Source: Armatimonadota bacterium (GTDB lineage Bacteria; Armatimonadota; Fimbriimonadia; Fimbriimonadales; Fimbriimonadaceae). Taken from it: a stretch of 41,103 nucleotides of DNA. The position numbers were made by a program, and so were the translations under genes. Where the stretch lies: assembly GCA_018268375.1 (NCBI GenBank), contig JAFDWS010000010.1, forward strand, positions 1 to 41,103. Direction: 5' to 3'. Below the pieces are notes generated by a model. The model was not told where the DNA came from, did not search any database, and saw only the letters and a list, made by a program, of their open reading frames with translations. Shown piece after piece: positions 7,615 through 14,705 of the stretch. Every line of letters starts with the position of its first letter. Positions within the stretch are counted from its first letter, which is position 1.

Positions 7615-7814
7615 TGGCTATCACCTTTAGCGACCGCCTGATCGACAGCGGCCACTACGACATCTCGCCAGAGCAAGAACGCGAGATCGAAGCCAGAGAA
7701 GAATGCGCGCGTCTGGGAATTGATCCGGATGAAGTGTGCGCGGACGGCGGCGTGCTTGCATGGATGGTCGTTGACCAAGAGAGACGCGATGACAAAGCCA
7801 ATGACCGCCGCTGA
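7614..7814 (+). CDS. Small acidic hypothetical protein
   Basis: A 66-residue acidic protein (MAITFSDRLIDSGHYDI..., EEREIEAREECARLGIDPDEV-like helix). The start is fixed by TGATG overlap. It overlaps the next gene by 26 nt. No family or function is recognised. Confidence 0.65.
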   Translation: MAITFSDRLIDSGHYDISPEQEREIEAREECARLGIDPDEVCADGGVLAWMVVDQERRDDKANDRR

Positions 7815-8286
7815 CCTGACTGCCGCTCTCAAAGAGCTTGACGACTATCTCGCGCACATCGGCGGATGCGGCGATGGCAATTGTATCATCGTAAAGCCTG
7901 CCGGTATGCACACGAACGGCGGCTGCCACTGCCCGCGCGATCACATAGCGATGCAGAGATATGCCTACGCACACAACAAATTCGCGTCTGCTATCCGCGC
8001 TATATCGGTCGATGCCGCTGCAATGACGCACAGGGAGGCGAGAATGTTGGCTGACCGAAAACTTGGGAAGCTCGCGCTCGTCCTTGAACTCGATCCGGCC
8101 GAACTCGCTTGCCGGATATACGAAGGCATGGCGCACGTGCGGCGACCGGACGGGCTTACCGCCGCCCAGGCGCTCGCATCGTTGCGCGACGCCGACCGCG
8201 AGGTTCACGACAATCTGCTGACTACGGCGCAGCGCGTAGCAGAATACATGACCGAATGTTTCCGCAATGCGCAGAGGCCGTCATGA
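7789..8286 (+). CDS. Conserved phage protein with GCGDGNC and CHC motifs
   Basis: A 165-residue protein. The block HIGGCGDGNCIIVKP followed by GMHTNGGCHCPRD is a signature I know from many phage proteins of unknown function; its spaced Cys and His residues suggest a metal site. After about residue 90 a helical region follows that looks like an added module. ATG at 7789 fits the family start (MTKPMTAADLTAAL); ATG 7801 is possible. The stop overlaps the next gene (ATGA). Confidence 0.75.
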   Translation: MTKPMTAADLTAALKELDDYLAHIGGCGDGNCIIVKPAGMHTNGGCHCPRDHIAMQRYAYAHNKFASAIRAISVDAAAMTHREARMLADRKLGKLALVLELDPAELACRIYEGMAHVRRPDGLTAAQALASLRDADREVHDNLLTTAQRVAEYMTECFRNAQRPS

Positions 8287-8735
8287 CTGACCTTTCCTCC
8301 TTGCTGGAGCGCGTGAGAGGGGCGAGCGGGCCGAGCCTTGTATTGGACGGCGAGATTTGGTGCGCCGTCAACGGTTACGAGTTCGTCCAGTGGGACGGGG
8401 CTGGATGCGTTTATCGTGATCCAAACGCGCCGTCGTGGAAGCCGGGCATCACGCATGCATCTGCGAGCGTCATCCGGCCATACTCCGCCTCCATCGACGC
8501 CGCAGTCGCGCTGGTCGAGCGCGTTTTGCCATCGCTGGACGGCCAACGTCGTGTTCGCGCCGAACGCCTTATCGAACAAACGATGCGTAACGCTGGACGG
8601 GATTTAGCAGCAGGCGATCAAGATATCGGGGGAAAAGCCGCCCGTGGCCTATGTCTCGCCATTCTGACGGCGCTTGCTGATCCGGCGGATGACGCCGCCC
8701 TGCTCTCCGCTCTCGATACAGGGAGCGGGCGATGA
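8283..8735 (+). CDS. Phage ABA-sandwich domain protein
   Basis: A 150-residue protein starting at ATGA 8283. The central YRDPNAP, then PYSASIDAAVALVERVLP, and finally ARGLCLAILTALAD match the phage ABA-sandwich domain family found in early operons of many temperate phages. The role of the family is unknown. The N-terminal LLERVRGASGPSLVLDGEIW fits the same family. A C-terminal tail is Asp/Ala-rich. Confidence 0.75.
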   Translation: MTDLSSLLERVRGASGPSLVLDGEIWCAVNGYEFVQWDGAGCVYRDPNAPSWKPGITHASASVIRPYSASIDAAVALVERVLPSLDGQRRVRAERLIEQTMRNAGRDLAAGDQDIGGKAARGLCLAILTALADPADDAALLSALDTGSGR

Positions 8736-8953
8736 CGGATCGCAAGGATCGGCGCTTTTACATCGATGAAAGCGGAAACGACGCCGAAGAACCCACATCA
8801 GGCTCATGCGGGTTCATGAGTTATCAGCGGCTTATTCGGACGCTCGCCGGGTCCGAATGCAAGCCGCACGAAAGACTGATCGGCGTCGGCTTCAATGCCG
8901 ATGGTCTGACGTTGCGCTTTGTTGACCGATCCGCCCGAAAGGCCACCCCATGA
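8732..8953 (+). CDS. Hypothetical early protein
   Basis: A 73-residue protein starting at ATGA 8732 and ending at ATGA 8950. It is charged, with a short alpha/beta pattern (LIGVGFNADGLTLRFVDRS). No domain is recognised. It belongs to the run of small coupled genes that leads to the integrase. Confidence 0.65.
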   Translation: MTDRKDRRFYIDESGNDAEEPTSGSCGFMSYQRLIRTLAGSECKPHERLIGVGFNADGLTLRFVDRSARKATP

Positions 8954-9240
8954 CGCGCGCCCCTTCCGATGCGGGGATGGACCATATTCCCGAAGCCGGG
9001 AAAATGGTGGAACGTGATCTTGTCCGCGAGATCGCAACAGAGCTTCGTGCGACGAAAGCATGGCCAGCGTTCTTCATGCCGGGTAGCGCAGAGGTCTTAG
9101 TGCGGTTTGTGTTGCAAGCCATGCGAGAGCCGACGCCTGGCATGCTCTGGGCGCACGAACTTCCGCATGTAGGGCCGGACGATCTCAAAGAGTTCTGGCA
9201 AGCAGCCATCGACGCCGCTCTACGCGACGGAGAAGGGTGA
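8950..9240 (+). CDS. Hypothetical early protein
   Basis: A 96-residue, mostly helical protein starting at ATGA 8950; a second ATG ten codons on (MDHIPEAGKM) is possible. It has the pattern LVREIATEL... followed by MREPTPGML and FWQAAIDAAL, which I have seen in many phage early proteins as a shared tail module (AMREPTPxM, then a closing helix). The function is unknown. Confidence 0.7.
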   Translation: MTRAPSDAGMDHIPEAGKMVERDLVREIATELRATKAWPAFFMPGSAEVLVRFVLQAMREPTPGMLWAHELPHVGPDDLKEFWQAAIDAALRDGEG

Positions 9241-9563
9241 TGGCGAGCGACACCCTGCTTGGCCTCATGCTCGACAGGGCGCTCACGCCGTCCGAACGGC
9301 AGCAGCTTTTTCGAAAGCGCGCAAAGCCGAATGGCCTTCACGCCGCGCCGGTCGGCAGCGGGCCGGTGGGCGAGACATGCGGGTCGTGCGTGCATCTGGT
9401 CCGCAAACGCATGGCGAAGACCTACCTGAAATGCGCCCTCTGTCGTGCGGCATGGACTGGAGGCGGCGGAACAGATGTCAAAGCTCGCGATCCGGCATGC
9501 AGAAAATGGGAAGCCCGCCCCGCCCGCGCCGCTGGCGTCCCCGTCAGGGAGGTGGAGGGGTGA
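9240..9563 (+). CDS. Small zinc-binding-like protein
   Basis: A 107-residue protein with CGSCVHL, KCALCRAAW and DPACRKWE: five or more Cys spaced like a zinc-binding knuckle seen in a small phage family. ATG at 9240 overlaps the upstream stop and has GGAG seven bases before the overlap; GTG at 9237 is an alternative. The N-terminal half is a short helical region (LTPSERQQLFRKR). The stop overlaps the GTG of the next gene. Confidence 0.7.
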   Translation: MASDTLLGLMLDRALTPSERQQLFRKRAKPNGLHAAPVGSGPVGETCGSCVHLVRKRMAKTYLKCALCRAAWTGGGGTDVKARDPACRKWEARPARAAGVPVREVEG

Positions 9564-9781
9564 CGAGGCAGGTTGAGATCACGAAGGCCGTCAAAGCGGT
9601 CCTTGCAGCCGGCCGAGAGGTCGCGCGCGTCGAGATCGCGCCGGACGGAACGATCTCGGTTATCCCCACGAATTCACAACCGGATTTGCCGCCTTCACCT
9701 GTTCCGGCCGAAGCTGGCCCAGAAGGCTCTTGGGCGGACTTCCTTGCTGATCACAAAAATGCGCTACGTAGACCGGTTTAA
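9560..9781 (+). CDS. Small protein preceding the integrase (possible excision factor)
   Basis: A 73-residue protein with a GTG start overlapping the upstream stop (GTGA at 9560-9563). The N-terminal TRQVEITKAVKAVLAAG and then EVARVEIAPDGTISVIP is a pattern I know from small genes placed just before integrases in Rhizobiales phages. Its length, basic helix and overlap (23 nt) with the integrase gene make a role in integration or excision plausible, but it has no clear winged-helix excisionase motif. Treat the role as inference. Confidence 0.7.
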   Translation: MTRQVEITKAVKAVLAAGREVARVEIAPDGTISVIPTNSQPDLPPSPVPAEAGPEGSWADFLADHKNALRRPV

Positions 9782-10760
9782 GGACCGTCACGGGCACTGG
9801 CGCTACTACTTTCGCCGCCCGGGCGGGGGCCGGGTTCGCCTGCCCGGCCAGCCGGGTGACCCGGAATTCCAAGTTGCCCACGCCCACCTTCTGGCGGGCA
9901 GCGCCCCAGAGGCGCAGCCGTCCGTCATCGGGGAAGAAAGAACCTTCGACGCGCTCAGGGAAAAATATTTCGCTTCTCCGAATTTTCTTAAGCTGGCCCC
10001 CTCGACCCGCTATGCGAGCCGAAAGGCAATCGAACGCATCATCCGGGACGACAAAATGGGGCACCGGCTCGTCGCCGGCATGCGACGAGAGGACGTGATG
10101 GCGGTCGTCGGCAAGCGAGCCGAGACCCCGGGCGCAGCAAACGATGCGCTCAAGAAAATCCGCAAACTGATTCGCTTCTCCATCCTGCTCGGCTGGCGCA
10201 AGGACGACTGCACACTCTTGGTGGAGTCGTTCAAGGCCGGGGAATGGCACACATGGACGGACGATGAAGTGCTGGCCTATGAGGCTCGATGGCCAATCGG
10301 GAGCCTCCAGAGGACTTCCTTCGCTCTCCTGCTCTATACAGGCCAGCGGCTCTCTGACGTGGCCCGCATGTCGTGGAGGGATATCCGTGGCGGGTCGATC
10401 CACGTCGCCCAAGAGAAAACGGATGCCAAGCTCGCGATCCCAATCCATGCCGAATTGGCGGCGGCCCTGAGCGCGGCCCCCCGTGGCGATTTTGTGATTT
10501 TAGTCAGCGGGCATCGCCGAGCCTTTTCCCCAAAATCTTTCGGGAATTTCATGGCCAAGGCTATTGGCCGCGCGGGCCTGCCGGACCGCTGCGTGACCCA
10601 CGGCGTCCGGAAGGCGGCGGCGAGACGGCTGGCGGAGGCCGGCTGTACGGAAAAGGAGATCGCCGCGATTACCGGCCATGCCACGCTCAAAGAGGTCGCG
10701 CGGTACACGAAGGCGGCCAGTCAGGAGAAGCTTGCGAAAGCGGCTATGTCGAAGCTCTGA
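9759..10760 (+). CDS. int: Tyrosine-family integrase
   Basis: A 333-residue site-specific recombinase that should join attP to the host attB and, with a directionality factor, excise the prophage. The catalytic set is complete: R197 (TGQRLSDVA), a Lys in the beta-hairpin (K220 or K224), H281 and R284 (HGVRK), H307 (TGHAT) and nucleophile Y316 (RYTKA). The N-terminal VDRFKDRHGHWRYYFRRPGG is the usual arm-type binding start. The ORF is open upstream to 9573, but ATG 9759 is the family start. Downstream lies an attP with arm repeats and a tRNA-like core, as expected. Confidence 0.93.
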   Translation: MRYVDRFKDRHGHWRYYFRRPGGGRVRLPGQPGDPEFQVAHAHLLAGSAPEAQPSVIGEERTFDALREKYFASPNFLKLAPSTRYASRKAIERIIRDDKMGHRLVAGMRREDVMAVVGKRAETPGAANDALKKIRKLIRFSILLGWRKDDCTLLVESFKAGEWHTWTDDEVLAYEARWPIGSLQRTSFALLLYTGQRLSDVARMSWRDIRGGSIHVAQEKTDAKLAIPIHAELAAALSAAPRGDFVILVSGHRRAFSPKSFGNFMAKAIGRAGLPDRCVTHGVRKAAARRLAEAGCTEKEIAAITGHATLKEVARYTKAASQEKLAKAAMSKL

Positions 10761-10780
10761 GAACGTGGTGGGAACACTCC

Positions 10781-10810
10781 TTTCCCAACCCCATCGAAAA
10801 GGTTGGGAAA
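10781..10810. repeat. Perfect inverted repeat after the integrase
   Basis: TTTCCCAACC and GGTTGGGAAA form perfect 10-bp arms around a 10-nt loop, 20 bp after the integrase stop. There is no T-run in either direction, so it is a poor rho-independent terminator. The same 10-mer recurs singly nearby, so I read it mainly as paired integrase arm sites, with transcript stabilisation possible. Confidence 0.7.
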
Positions 10811-10842
10811 TCGTCCAAATTACGTAACGATTTCAATGGCAA

Positions 10843-10861
10843 TGGTGCCCAGGGGCGGAAT
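10843..10861 (-). other. attP core, identical to a tRNA 3' end (tRNA-Phe type)
   Basis: On the minus strand this reads ATTCCGCCCCTGGGCACCA. That parses as the last three T-loop bases ATT, T-stem CCGCC, acceptor CCTGGGC, discriminator A and CCA. A partner acceptor strand GCCCAGG is what I remember for alphaproteobacterial tRNA-Phe. The match stops at the T-loop: the phage continues with other bases. Integration would restore the tRNA 3' end. The amino acid identity is from memory. Confidence 0.75.
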
Positions 10862-10955
10862 GGACGTTTTTTGTCATTTCAATAGCTTGGCCTTCCCAAC
10901 CCGATTCCCAAATCAATGGCTTACAGCGAGTTTCCCAACCCGTCCTACCCCTGCG

Positions 10956-11468
10956 CTACGGCTTCATCTGCCGTTCTTCGAGCCGGTCAAGCCGATGCTC
11001 GATGCGCTCCCGATTGCGGATTTGCTCGTTCCAGACCCGTTCGTGTTCCGACCGCGTGACCTGACTGTCCCGGAGGCGGACGATCTCGCCATCTTGGCGG
11101 GCGTTACTGTCCCGCAAAGCCGCGAATGCCGCCTCCCGGCGCTGGACTTCCGATGAAGACCGGGCGTCATATTCAGCGCGGGGCAGTTCAGCCTCACGAA
11201 GACGCTCCAACTGCAATTCCAGGCGCTGCATGTTGCTGTTGACGGGAGCGTAGAGCGCCCCGCCCAGCGACGCGAGGATGGCCACCGCGACGCCGGCCGC
11301 CGACCAGATCGGGGTCCATTGCGTCTGCGCACGGGCGTCGATCTTCGTTCCGAGGGCGTTGATTCCTTCGGCCAGCGTCCGCATGCCCTTTTCGAGACCA
11401 TCCACGCGGGTCTCTATGGCTGCGATATGGGCGCTCACCGTGTGCTCGTGCTGGGTGGTCATTGTCAT
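10956..11468 (-). CDS. Coiled-coil membrane protein of the lysis region (spanin-like candidate)
   Basis: A 170-residue protein. It has an N-terminal helical segment (AAIETRVDGLEKGMRTLAEG), a single membrane segment at about 53-75 (PIWSAAGVAVAILASLGGALY) and a long C-terminal coiled coil rich in Arg/Glu. This shape, at the end of the late operon beside the endolysin, fits an inner-membrane component acting in lysis, but unlike classic i-spanins the membrane helix is internal. A GGGGGA ribosome binding site precedes two possible starts, ATG 11468 and ATG 11462. It converges on the attP region. Confidence 0.7.
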   Translation of the reverse strand: MTMTTQHEHTVSAHIAAIETRVDGLEKGMRTLAEGINALGTKIDARAQTQWTPIWSAAGVAVAILASLGGALYAPVNSNMQRLELQLERLREAELPRAEYDARSSSEVQRREAAFAALRDSNARQDGEIVRLRDSQVTRSEHERVWNEQIRNRERIEHRLDRLEERQMKP

Positions 11469-11642
11469 CTATCCCCCGCACCTGATTCGAACGGTTGCGT
11501 CCTTGCCGGCATAGCGAGCGCGGCGCGTGCCGAGAGCGGCCATCGTGCGGCAGGCGGATGCGTCGAGCGATATGCCGGGCTGGCGCGTCATGCACTGCGT
11601 AGGCTGGCTGGCCAGACAAACGATAATGACGAGGGCCGTCAT
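11469..11642 (-). CDS. Small exported protein of the lysis region
   Basis: A 57-residue protein with ATG overlapping the upstream stop (ATGA at 11642-11639). The N-terminal TALVIIVCLASQPTQC looks like a short signal sequence, followed by a basic region with Cys residues (SACRTMAALGTRR, then VRIRCGG). There are four Cys, two of which could pair in the periplasm. Such small secreted proteins are common in lysis cassettes of Rhizobiales phages. No activity is known. The stop comes one base before the next start. Confidence 0.65.
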   Translation of the reverse strand: MTALVIIVCLASQPTQCMTRQPGISLDASACRTMAALGTRRARYAGKDATVRIRCGG

Positions 11643-11770
11643 TCGTTCTCACCTGAAATGCGCCGGACGACATTCACGACGACGCATCCGATGGCAACGA
11701 AAGCGATGCCGAAAAGGACGGCGTAGATCAGCTTGTCGCCAGCCATCGCCGCTCCCGCGAACAGGCTCAT
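11639..11770 (-). CDS. Small single-pass membrane protein
   Basis: A 43-residue protein reading MSLFAGAAMAGDKLIY..., with a hydrophobic segment at about 15-34 (LIYAVLFGIAFVAIGCVVVN) and a basic end (VVRRISGENE). Starts and stops overlap both neighbours (ATGA at 11770-11767 and 11642-11639). A single helix with charged flanks could be a small holin-like or antiholin protein; its place in the lysis region permits that, no more. Confidence 0.65.
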   Translation of the reverse strand: MSLFAGAAMAGDKLIYAVLFGIAFVAIGCVVVNVVRRISGENE

Positions 11771-12081
11771 TTGACGGTCGCGGTCCCCGTCACCGTGCCG
11801 CCAAGCGACGCACAGACGATGGCGCTGGCCGTGAAGACCTTACCCGTCGTGCCGATGGCGGCCTCGCCAGCCTCGACCGCCTGTTCGACCTGCGTGGCGA
11901 CGGCAGCGGCATTCGAGAGCGCGCAGACAAGCGCACGGGAGCCGGCTTGCAAGTTCGCCACGGCCTGCGTGGTCTGTGGGGACGAGAGGAAATCGACGAA
12001 CTTCTGGAATCCGTCGAGACCGGATGACTGACAGCCGGCAAGCGCCATGACGAGCGGCGCGGCGAGAAGAATGCGTTTCAT
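11767..12081 (-). CDS. Putative lipoprotein of the lysis region
   Basis: A 104-residue protein starting at ATG 12081, with AAAGGA eight bases upstream. The N-terminus MKRILLAAPLVMALAGCQSS is a textbook lipoprotein signal, with lipobox LAGC and lipidated Cys17. The mature part is helical, Ala/Val-rich, with two more Cys. A longer frame begins at 12120 but lacks a ribosome binding site. Being outer- or inner-membrane attached and in the lysis region, it may act as an o-spanin-like protein, though it is larger than most. Confidence 0.8.
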   Translation of the reverse strand: MKRILLAAPLVMALAGCQSSGLDGFQKFVDFLSSPQTTQAVANLQAGSRALVCALSNAAAVATQVEQAVEAGEAAIGTTGKVFTASAIVCASLGGTVTGTATVK

Positions 12082-12094
12082 GTGGAACGTCCTT

Positions 12095-12403
12095 TCAGAT
12101 GGAAATGTGGTCGGTCCCATGGTCCGCGCCGCCGTGGCCGTCAGCGCGCCTCATGGTCGGATCGTCGGCGCTCGCCGGGTGTTGCGCGGCATAGATCGCG
12201 CCCGTCACGAACAGCGGGACGAGTTTCGCCGCCACGCCCGCGAACGGAATGCCGGCCGCCGCAGCGAGCGATAGTTCTGCTTCGACGCCCATGATCGCGA
12301 CGGTTTTCCAGTCGTGCGCGACGAAGGCGGCGACGAAGCCATCACCGTTCTTCTGGATCAGGTCGGCCGCCGCCTTGACGAGGGTTTCAGCAAGCGGCGA
12401 CAT
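12095..12403 (-). CDS. Hydrophobic lysis-region protein
   Basis: A 102-residue protein. After a helical start (PLAETLVKAAADLIQKNGDGF) it has a long hydrophobic stretch at about 44-75 (LSLAAAAGIPFAGVAAKLVPLFVTGAIYAAQ), enough for one or two membrane passes, and ends with a His/Asp-rich tail (RRADGHGGADHGTDH). The start overlaps the lysozyme stop (TGATG at 12405-12401). It may be a holin partner or antiholin, but I recognise no family. Confidence 0.65.
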   Translation of the reverse strand: MSPLAETLVKAAADLIQKNGDGFVAAFVAHDWKTVAIMGVEAELSLAAAAGIPFAGVAAKLVPLFVTGAIYAAQHPASADDPTMRRADGHGGADHGTDHISI

Positions 12404-12687
12404 CAGCCGTTTCCCGCCGGCACGACCTTTTCGCTCGGCACAGCATTCGCGACGGCCGGCGTCGTCTTGATTTCCTGCACGTCAGGCGACTTCGCCACCT
12501 GAGCCAGAAGCGCATTCAGTCGCGTACCGTAGAGCGTCCATGCGAGGGTCGCGAGCGTGCCGATGATGGCCACCGCAAGCTGCTTGTAGCTGTCGCCAAC
12601 GGACACGCCATGCGAGGCAAGCGCGCCAAAGACCCAATAAAGGGCGACGCGGACATACTGCTGGAACTGTTCGGACGTGAGGTTCAT
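12403..12687 (-). CDS. Nested holin-like protein from an internal start
   Basis: ATG at 12687-12685 lies inside the lysozyme ORF in the same frame, preceded by AAGGTG five bases upstream, as good as any ribosome binding site here. It would make a 94-residue protein MNLTSEQFQQYVRVALYW... with two membrane helices and a charged tail. That length and topology fit a small phage holin, the partner a signal-less lysozyme needs. I infer dual translation; the sequence cannot show the ratio of the two products. Confidence 0.7.
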   Translation of the reverse strand: MNLTSEQFQQYVRVALYWVFGALASHGVSVGDSYKQLAVAIIGTLATLAWTLYGTRLNALLAQVAKSPDVQEIKTTPAVANAVPSEKVVPAGNG

Positions 12688-13284
12688 ATCTGCACCTTGG
12701 CTGGAGAGAAGGGCCGCGCGGTTCACTAGCCGCGTCGGAATGGGGTCAGGATTATCGACGGCATGCGCCACATCATCGCTGTCGGAACCGATGAACCGAG
12801 GAGCGACCATCGTCCCGAGAAATTGCGCACGTTCGTCAAAGCGCCTGTTCGTCAGGCCCGTGATGGTTCGGCCGCCCGCCTTGTTCCATGCCAGCATCGC
12901 GTCAGCCGCACCTTTGCGGTCGCCGGCGTTCAGCTTGCGCAGCATCGTTGACGACTTGAACGCGCCGCCCCCGATGTTGAGGATGAACGAGCACAGCGCA
13001 TCCACCTCCCGCTGGGAGAGCGGAACGCGGACGACCTTCGCAATCAGAGTCTCAATGGGCCGCAGGTCATTCGACAGGATCACGTCAGCCTGCGAGCGGG
13101 TGATACGCATCCCGGGATAGACATGCGGGTCGCCTGCTGCGGACGTGTGCCCTACGCCGATTGTCCAGACGCCAACGCTATCGCGATAGGCCGACAGAAC
13201 GACCCCCTCGCGCGCTTCGATCTTCGCGCGACCGATAGGAGAACACGCGACCGCAGGCGCGGCCACCTTGGGCTGCGTTGCCAT
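12403..13284 (-). CDS. Endolysin (GH24 lysozyme) fused in frame to a holin-like membrane domain
   Basis: A 293-residue ORF. Residues about 17-160 are a T4/P22-type lysozyme that cuts peptidoglycan: catalytic triad E26, D35, T41 in the E-x8-D-x5-T pattern (REGVVLSAYRDSVGVWTIG), then AFKSSTMLRKLN, AAMLAWNKAGGR-like and TNRRFDERAQF. A linker of about 40 residues leads to a C-terminal region with two membrane segments (RVALYWVFGALASHGVSV; LAVAIIGTLATLAWTLYG) that resembles Pam3-gp28-type holins. There is no signal peptide. An internal ATG with its own ribosome binding site begins the holin part, so both a fusion and a separate holin may be made. Confidence 0.85.
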   Translation of the reverse strand: MATQPKVAAPAVACSPIGRAKIEAREGVVLSAYRDSVGVWTIGVGHTSAAGDPHVYPGMRITRSQADVILSNDLRPIETLIAKVVRVPLSQREVDALCSFILNIGGGAFKSSTMLRKLNAGDRKGAADAMLAWNKAGGRTITGLTNRRFDERAQFLGTMVAPRFIGSDSDDVAHAVDNPDPIPTRLVNRAALLSSQGADMNLTSEQFQQYVRVALYWVFGALASHGVSVGDSYKQLAVAIIGTLATLAWTLYGTRLNALLAQVAKSPDVQEIKTTPAVANAVPSEKVVPAGNG

Positions 13285-13320
13285 TCATATGCTCCGATGA
13301 TGGAAGAAAAGGGCGCGCGG

Positions 13321-14682
13321 CTAGTTCGCCGCCATGACGACCCAATTGGTGCCGTCAGACATGAGGTACGCCCACTTGCCAGCGGTCGCCGCGAGGATTG
13401 CTGTCGCTGCCGTGGCGCTGCCGATGGGAACGACATTCGACGATGCGGAATTGACCGCCTGAGCCGCAATTGTCTTCACAAGAATGATCCGGCCAGAATT
13501 CGCAGATGCAGACGGCAGGGTTTCCGTGATAGTCCCGGAACCGTTGAAAATAATCGCGGCGTCCGATGCGGTAGCACTGTCCGTCGATGCTGTGACGGTG
13601 CGCGGCGTCGATGTCTGCAAGGTCGTCGTCGCAAGGCCCGCGTTCGCAACTACCTTGCCAACGCTGAACTGAAACGATGTCGCGCCGAAACTCAGGACGC
13701 CGCCATAAGGCGACCCAGACCCGCCAGACGACGAAATCTGGGTGTCAAAATTGGCGCTGCCGTTGCTATGGAAATTCAGTGACGCCGCGCCGGCGGACGA
13801 CCGGTTGCCGATGTCGAACGCTCCCGCATCCGTGAACTGGAAGGACTTCGACCGCCAGGGGAAGGCCGAAAAAGTGACATTGTTGAAATCAACGCCGGCC
13901 ACAACTCCAGCCGTCGCAGCAGTTATAAGGTTGCTCCGGATTGGAGCGGTGCTACCGCCAAACTGCAAGCCGGAGTTATAGCCTATGGCTCCCGGCTGGT
14001 TCTCAACGAGAATGGCGGCGTCGTGGACACTGCCTGTGCCGACCGATGTTGCGATATCTGAAACCTGAAGCCCGACCTTACGAATGACGCTGGCGTTCCG
14101 GACATCGGTGTCCATCTCAGCGCCCACGACTTCTGCGGTTGCTGATGTGCCACTATCCGTCCACGCATAGCCGTTCACGCCGAAGACATTCCCGGAGCCG
14201 CCCCTCAGATGGCCGATGCCATTGATCCCCACGACGAAATAACCGACCGTGTTGGCGGTCGAATTTTGCTCGACGTGGAGTCCTTCGCGGTTGCCCGTGC
14301 CGATCGTATTCGCGACGATGGCCGAGTTGAGAAAGAAATTCGATCCCGTCGCCGCCGTGTCGGTCGCGGTGATCGTGAGAACGGGAGACGGACTGGAACC
14401 GGTGATGACCCCGCTCGGCTGCATCAGGTCGCCGGCTTTGTTCAGAGGGGTGTAGCCGAGGCCCCCGGTAATCGACGCGCTCGGGACGACGTATTGGCCG
14501 CCAACGACCGTCCCCATTTTGACGAACGATGTTGCCCCGGTCCCGGCATCGACGCCTATCTGGAACGGCGAGGTATTGCGGGAAACGCCGATATTTGAAC
14601 GTGTCCACACCGGGGACTGTGCAAAAGCGGGGGCGGCCATACAGGCGAGCGCCATCGCAAGCGGAGCGATCCACTTTCTCAT
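13321..14682 (-). CDS. Tail fibre-like protein with a signal peptide
   Basis: A 453-residue Gly/Ser/Thr/Ala-rich protein with repeated beta-strand patterns typical of phage tail fibres and appendages. It contains VTGGLGYTPLNKAGDLM-like sequence near residues 75-90 (the GYTPLNKAGD motif of fibre repeats) and ends in a domain with GRIILVKTIAA and KWAYLMSDGTNWVVM. The N-terminus MRKWIAPLAMALACMAAPAF followed by AQ is a strong Sec signal with an AFA cleavage site. A cytoplasmically assembled virion part should not have one, so it may be exported. Confidence 0.75.
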   Translation of the reverse strand: MRKWIAPLAMALACMAAPAFAQSPVWTRSNIGVSRNTSPFQIGVDAGTGATSFVKMGTVVGGQYVVPSASITGGLGYTPLNKAGDLMQPSGVITGSSPSPVLTITATDTAATGSNFFLNSAIVANTIGTGNREGLHVEQNSTANTVGYFVVGINGIGHLRGGSGNVFGVNGYAWTDSGTSATAEVVGAEMDTDVRNASVIRKVGLQVSDIATSVGTGSVHDAAILVENQPGAIGYNSGLQFGGSTAPIRSNLITAATAGVVAGVDFNNVTFSAFPWRSKSFQFTDAGAFDIGNRSSAGAASLNFHSNGSANFDTQISSSGGSGSPYGGVLSFGATSFQFSVGKVVANAGLATTTLQTSTPRTVTASTDSATASDAAIIFNGSGTITETLPSASANSGRIILVKTIAAQAVNSASSNVVPIGSATAATAILAATAGKWAYLMSDGTNWVVMAAN

Positions 14683-14705
14683 GGTCTTTTGCTTTCGGTT
14701 GAGTG

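Larger units (their letters stand above)
10767..10940. other. Phage attachment region (attP) with arm-type repeats
   Basis: The gap between the integrase and the convergent late operon holds several copies of TTTCCCAACC: 10781-10790, 10801-10810 (inverted), 10893-10901 (TTCCCAACC), 10905-10913 (weaker) and 10931-10940. A weak inverted relative lies at 10767-10775. They flank a tRNA-like core at 10843-10861. This is the layout of arm-type integrase sites on both sides of a crossover core. Confidence 0.8.

Noticed and set aside
9573..9758. 62-residue N-terminal extension of the integrase
   Set aside because: It overlaps the small upstream gene and is Arg/Ser-rich shadow sequence; the family start is at 9759.
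10781..10810. Inverted repeat read as an integrase terminator
   Set aside because: No T-run follows in either direction, and the same 10-mer occurs singly nearby, so arm-type integrase sites explain it better.
10843..10861. A tRNA gene
   Set aside because: Only the last 19 bases of a tRNA are present; no D-arm, anticodon or 5' acceptor is found next to it.
13123..13782. 219-codon + strand ORF over the lysozyme and fibre genes
   Set aside because: Arg/Cys/Asp-rich shadow of two well-supported leftward genes.
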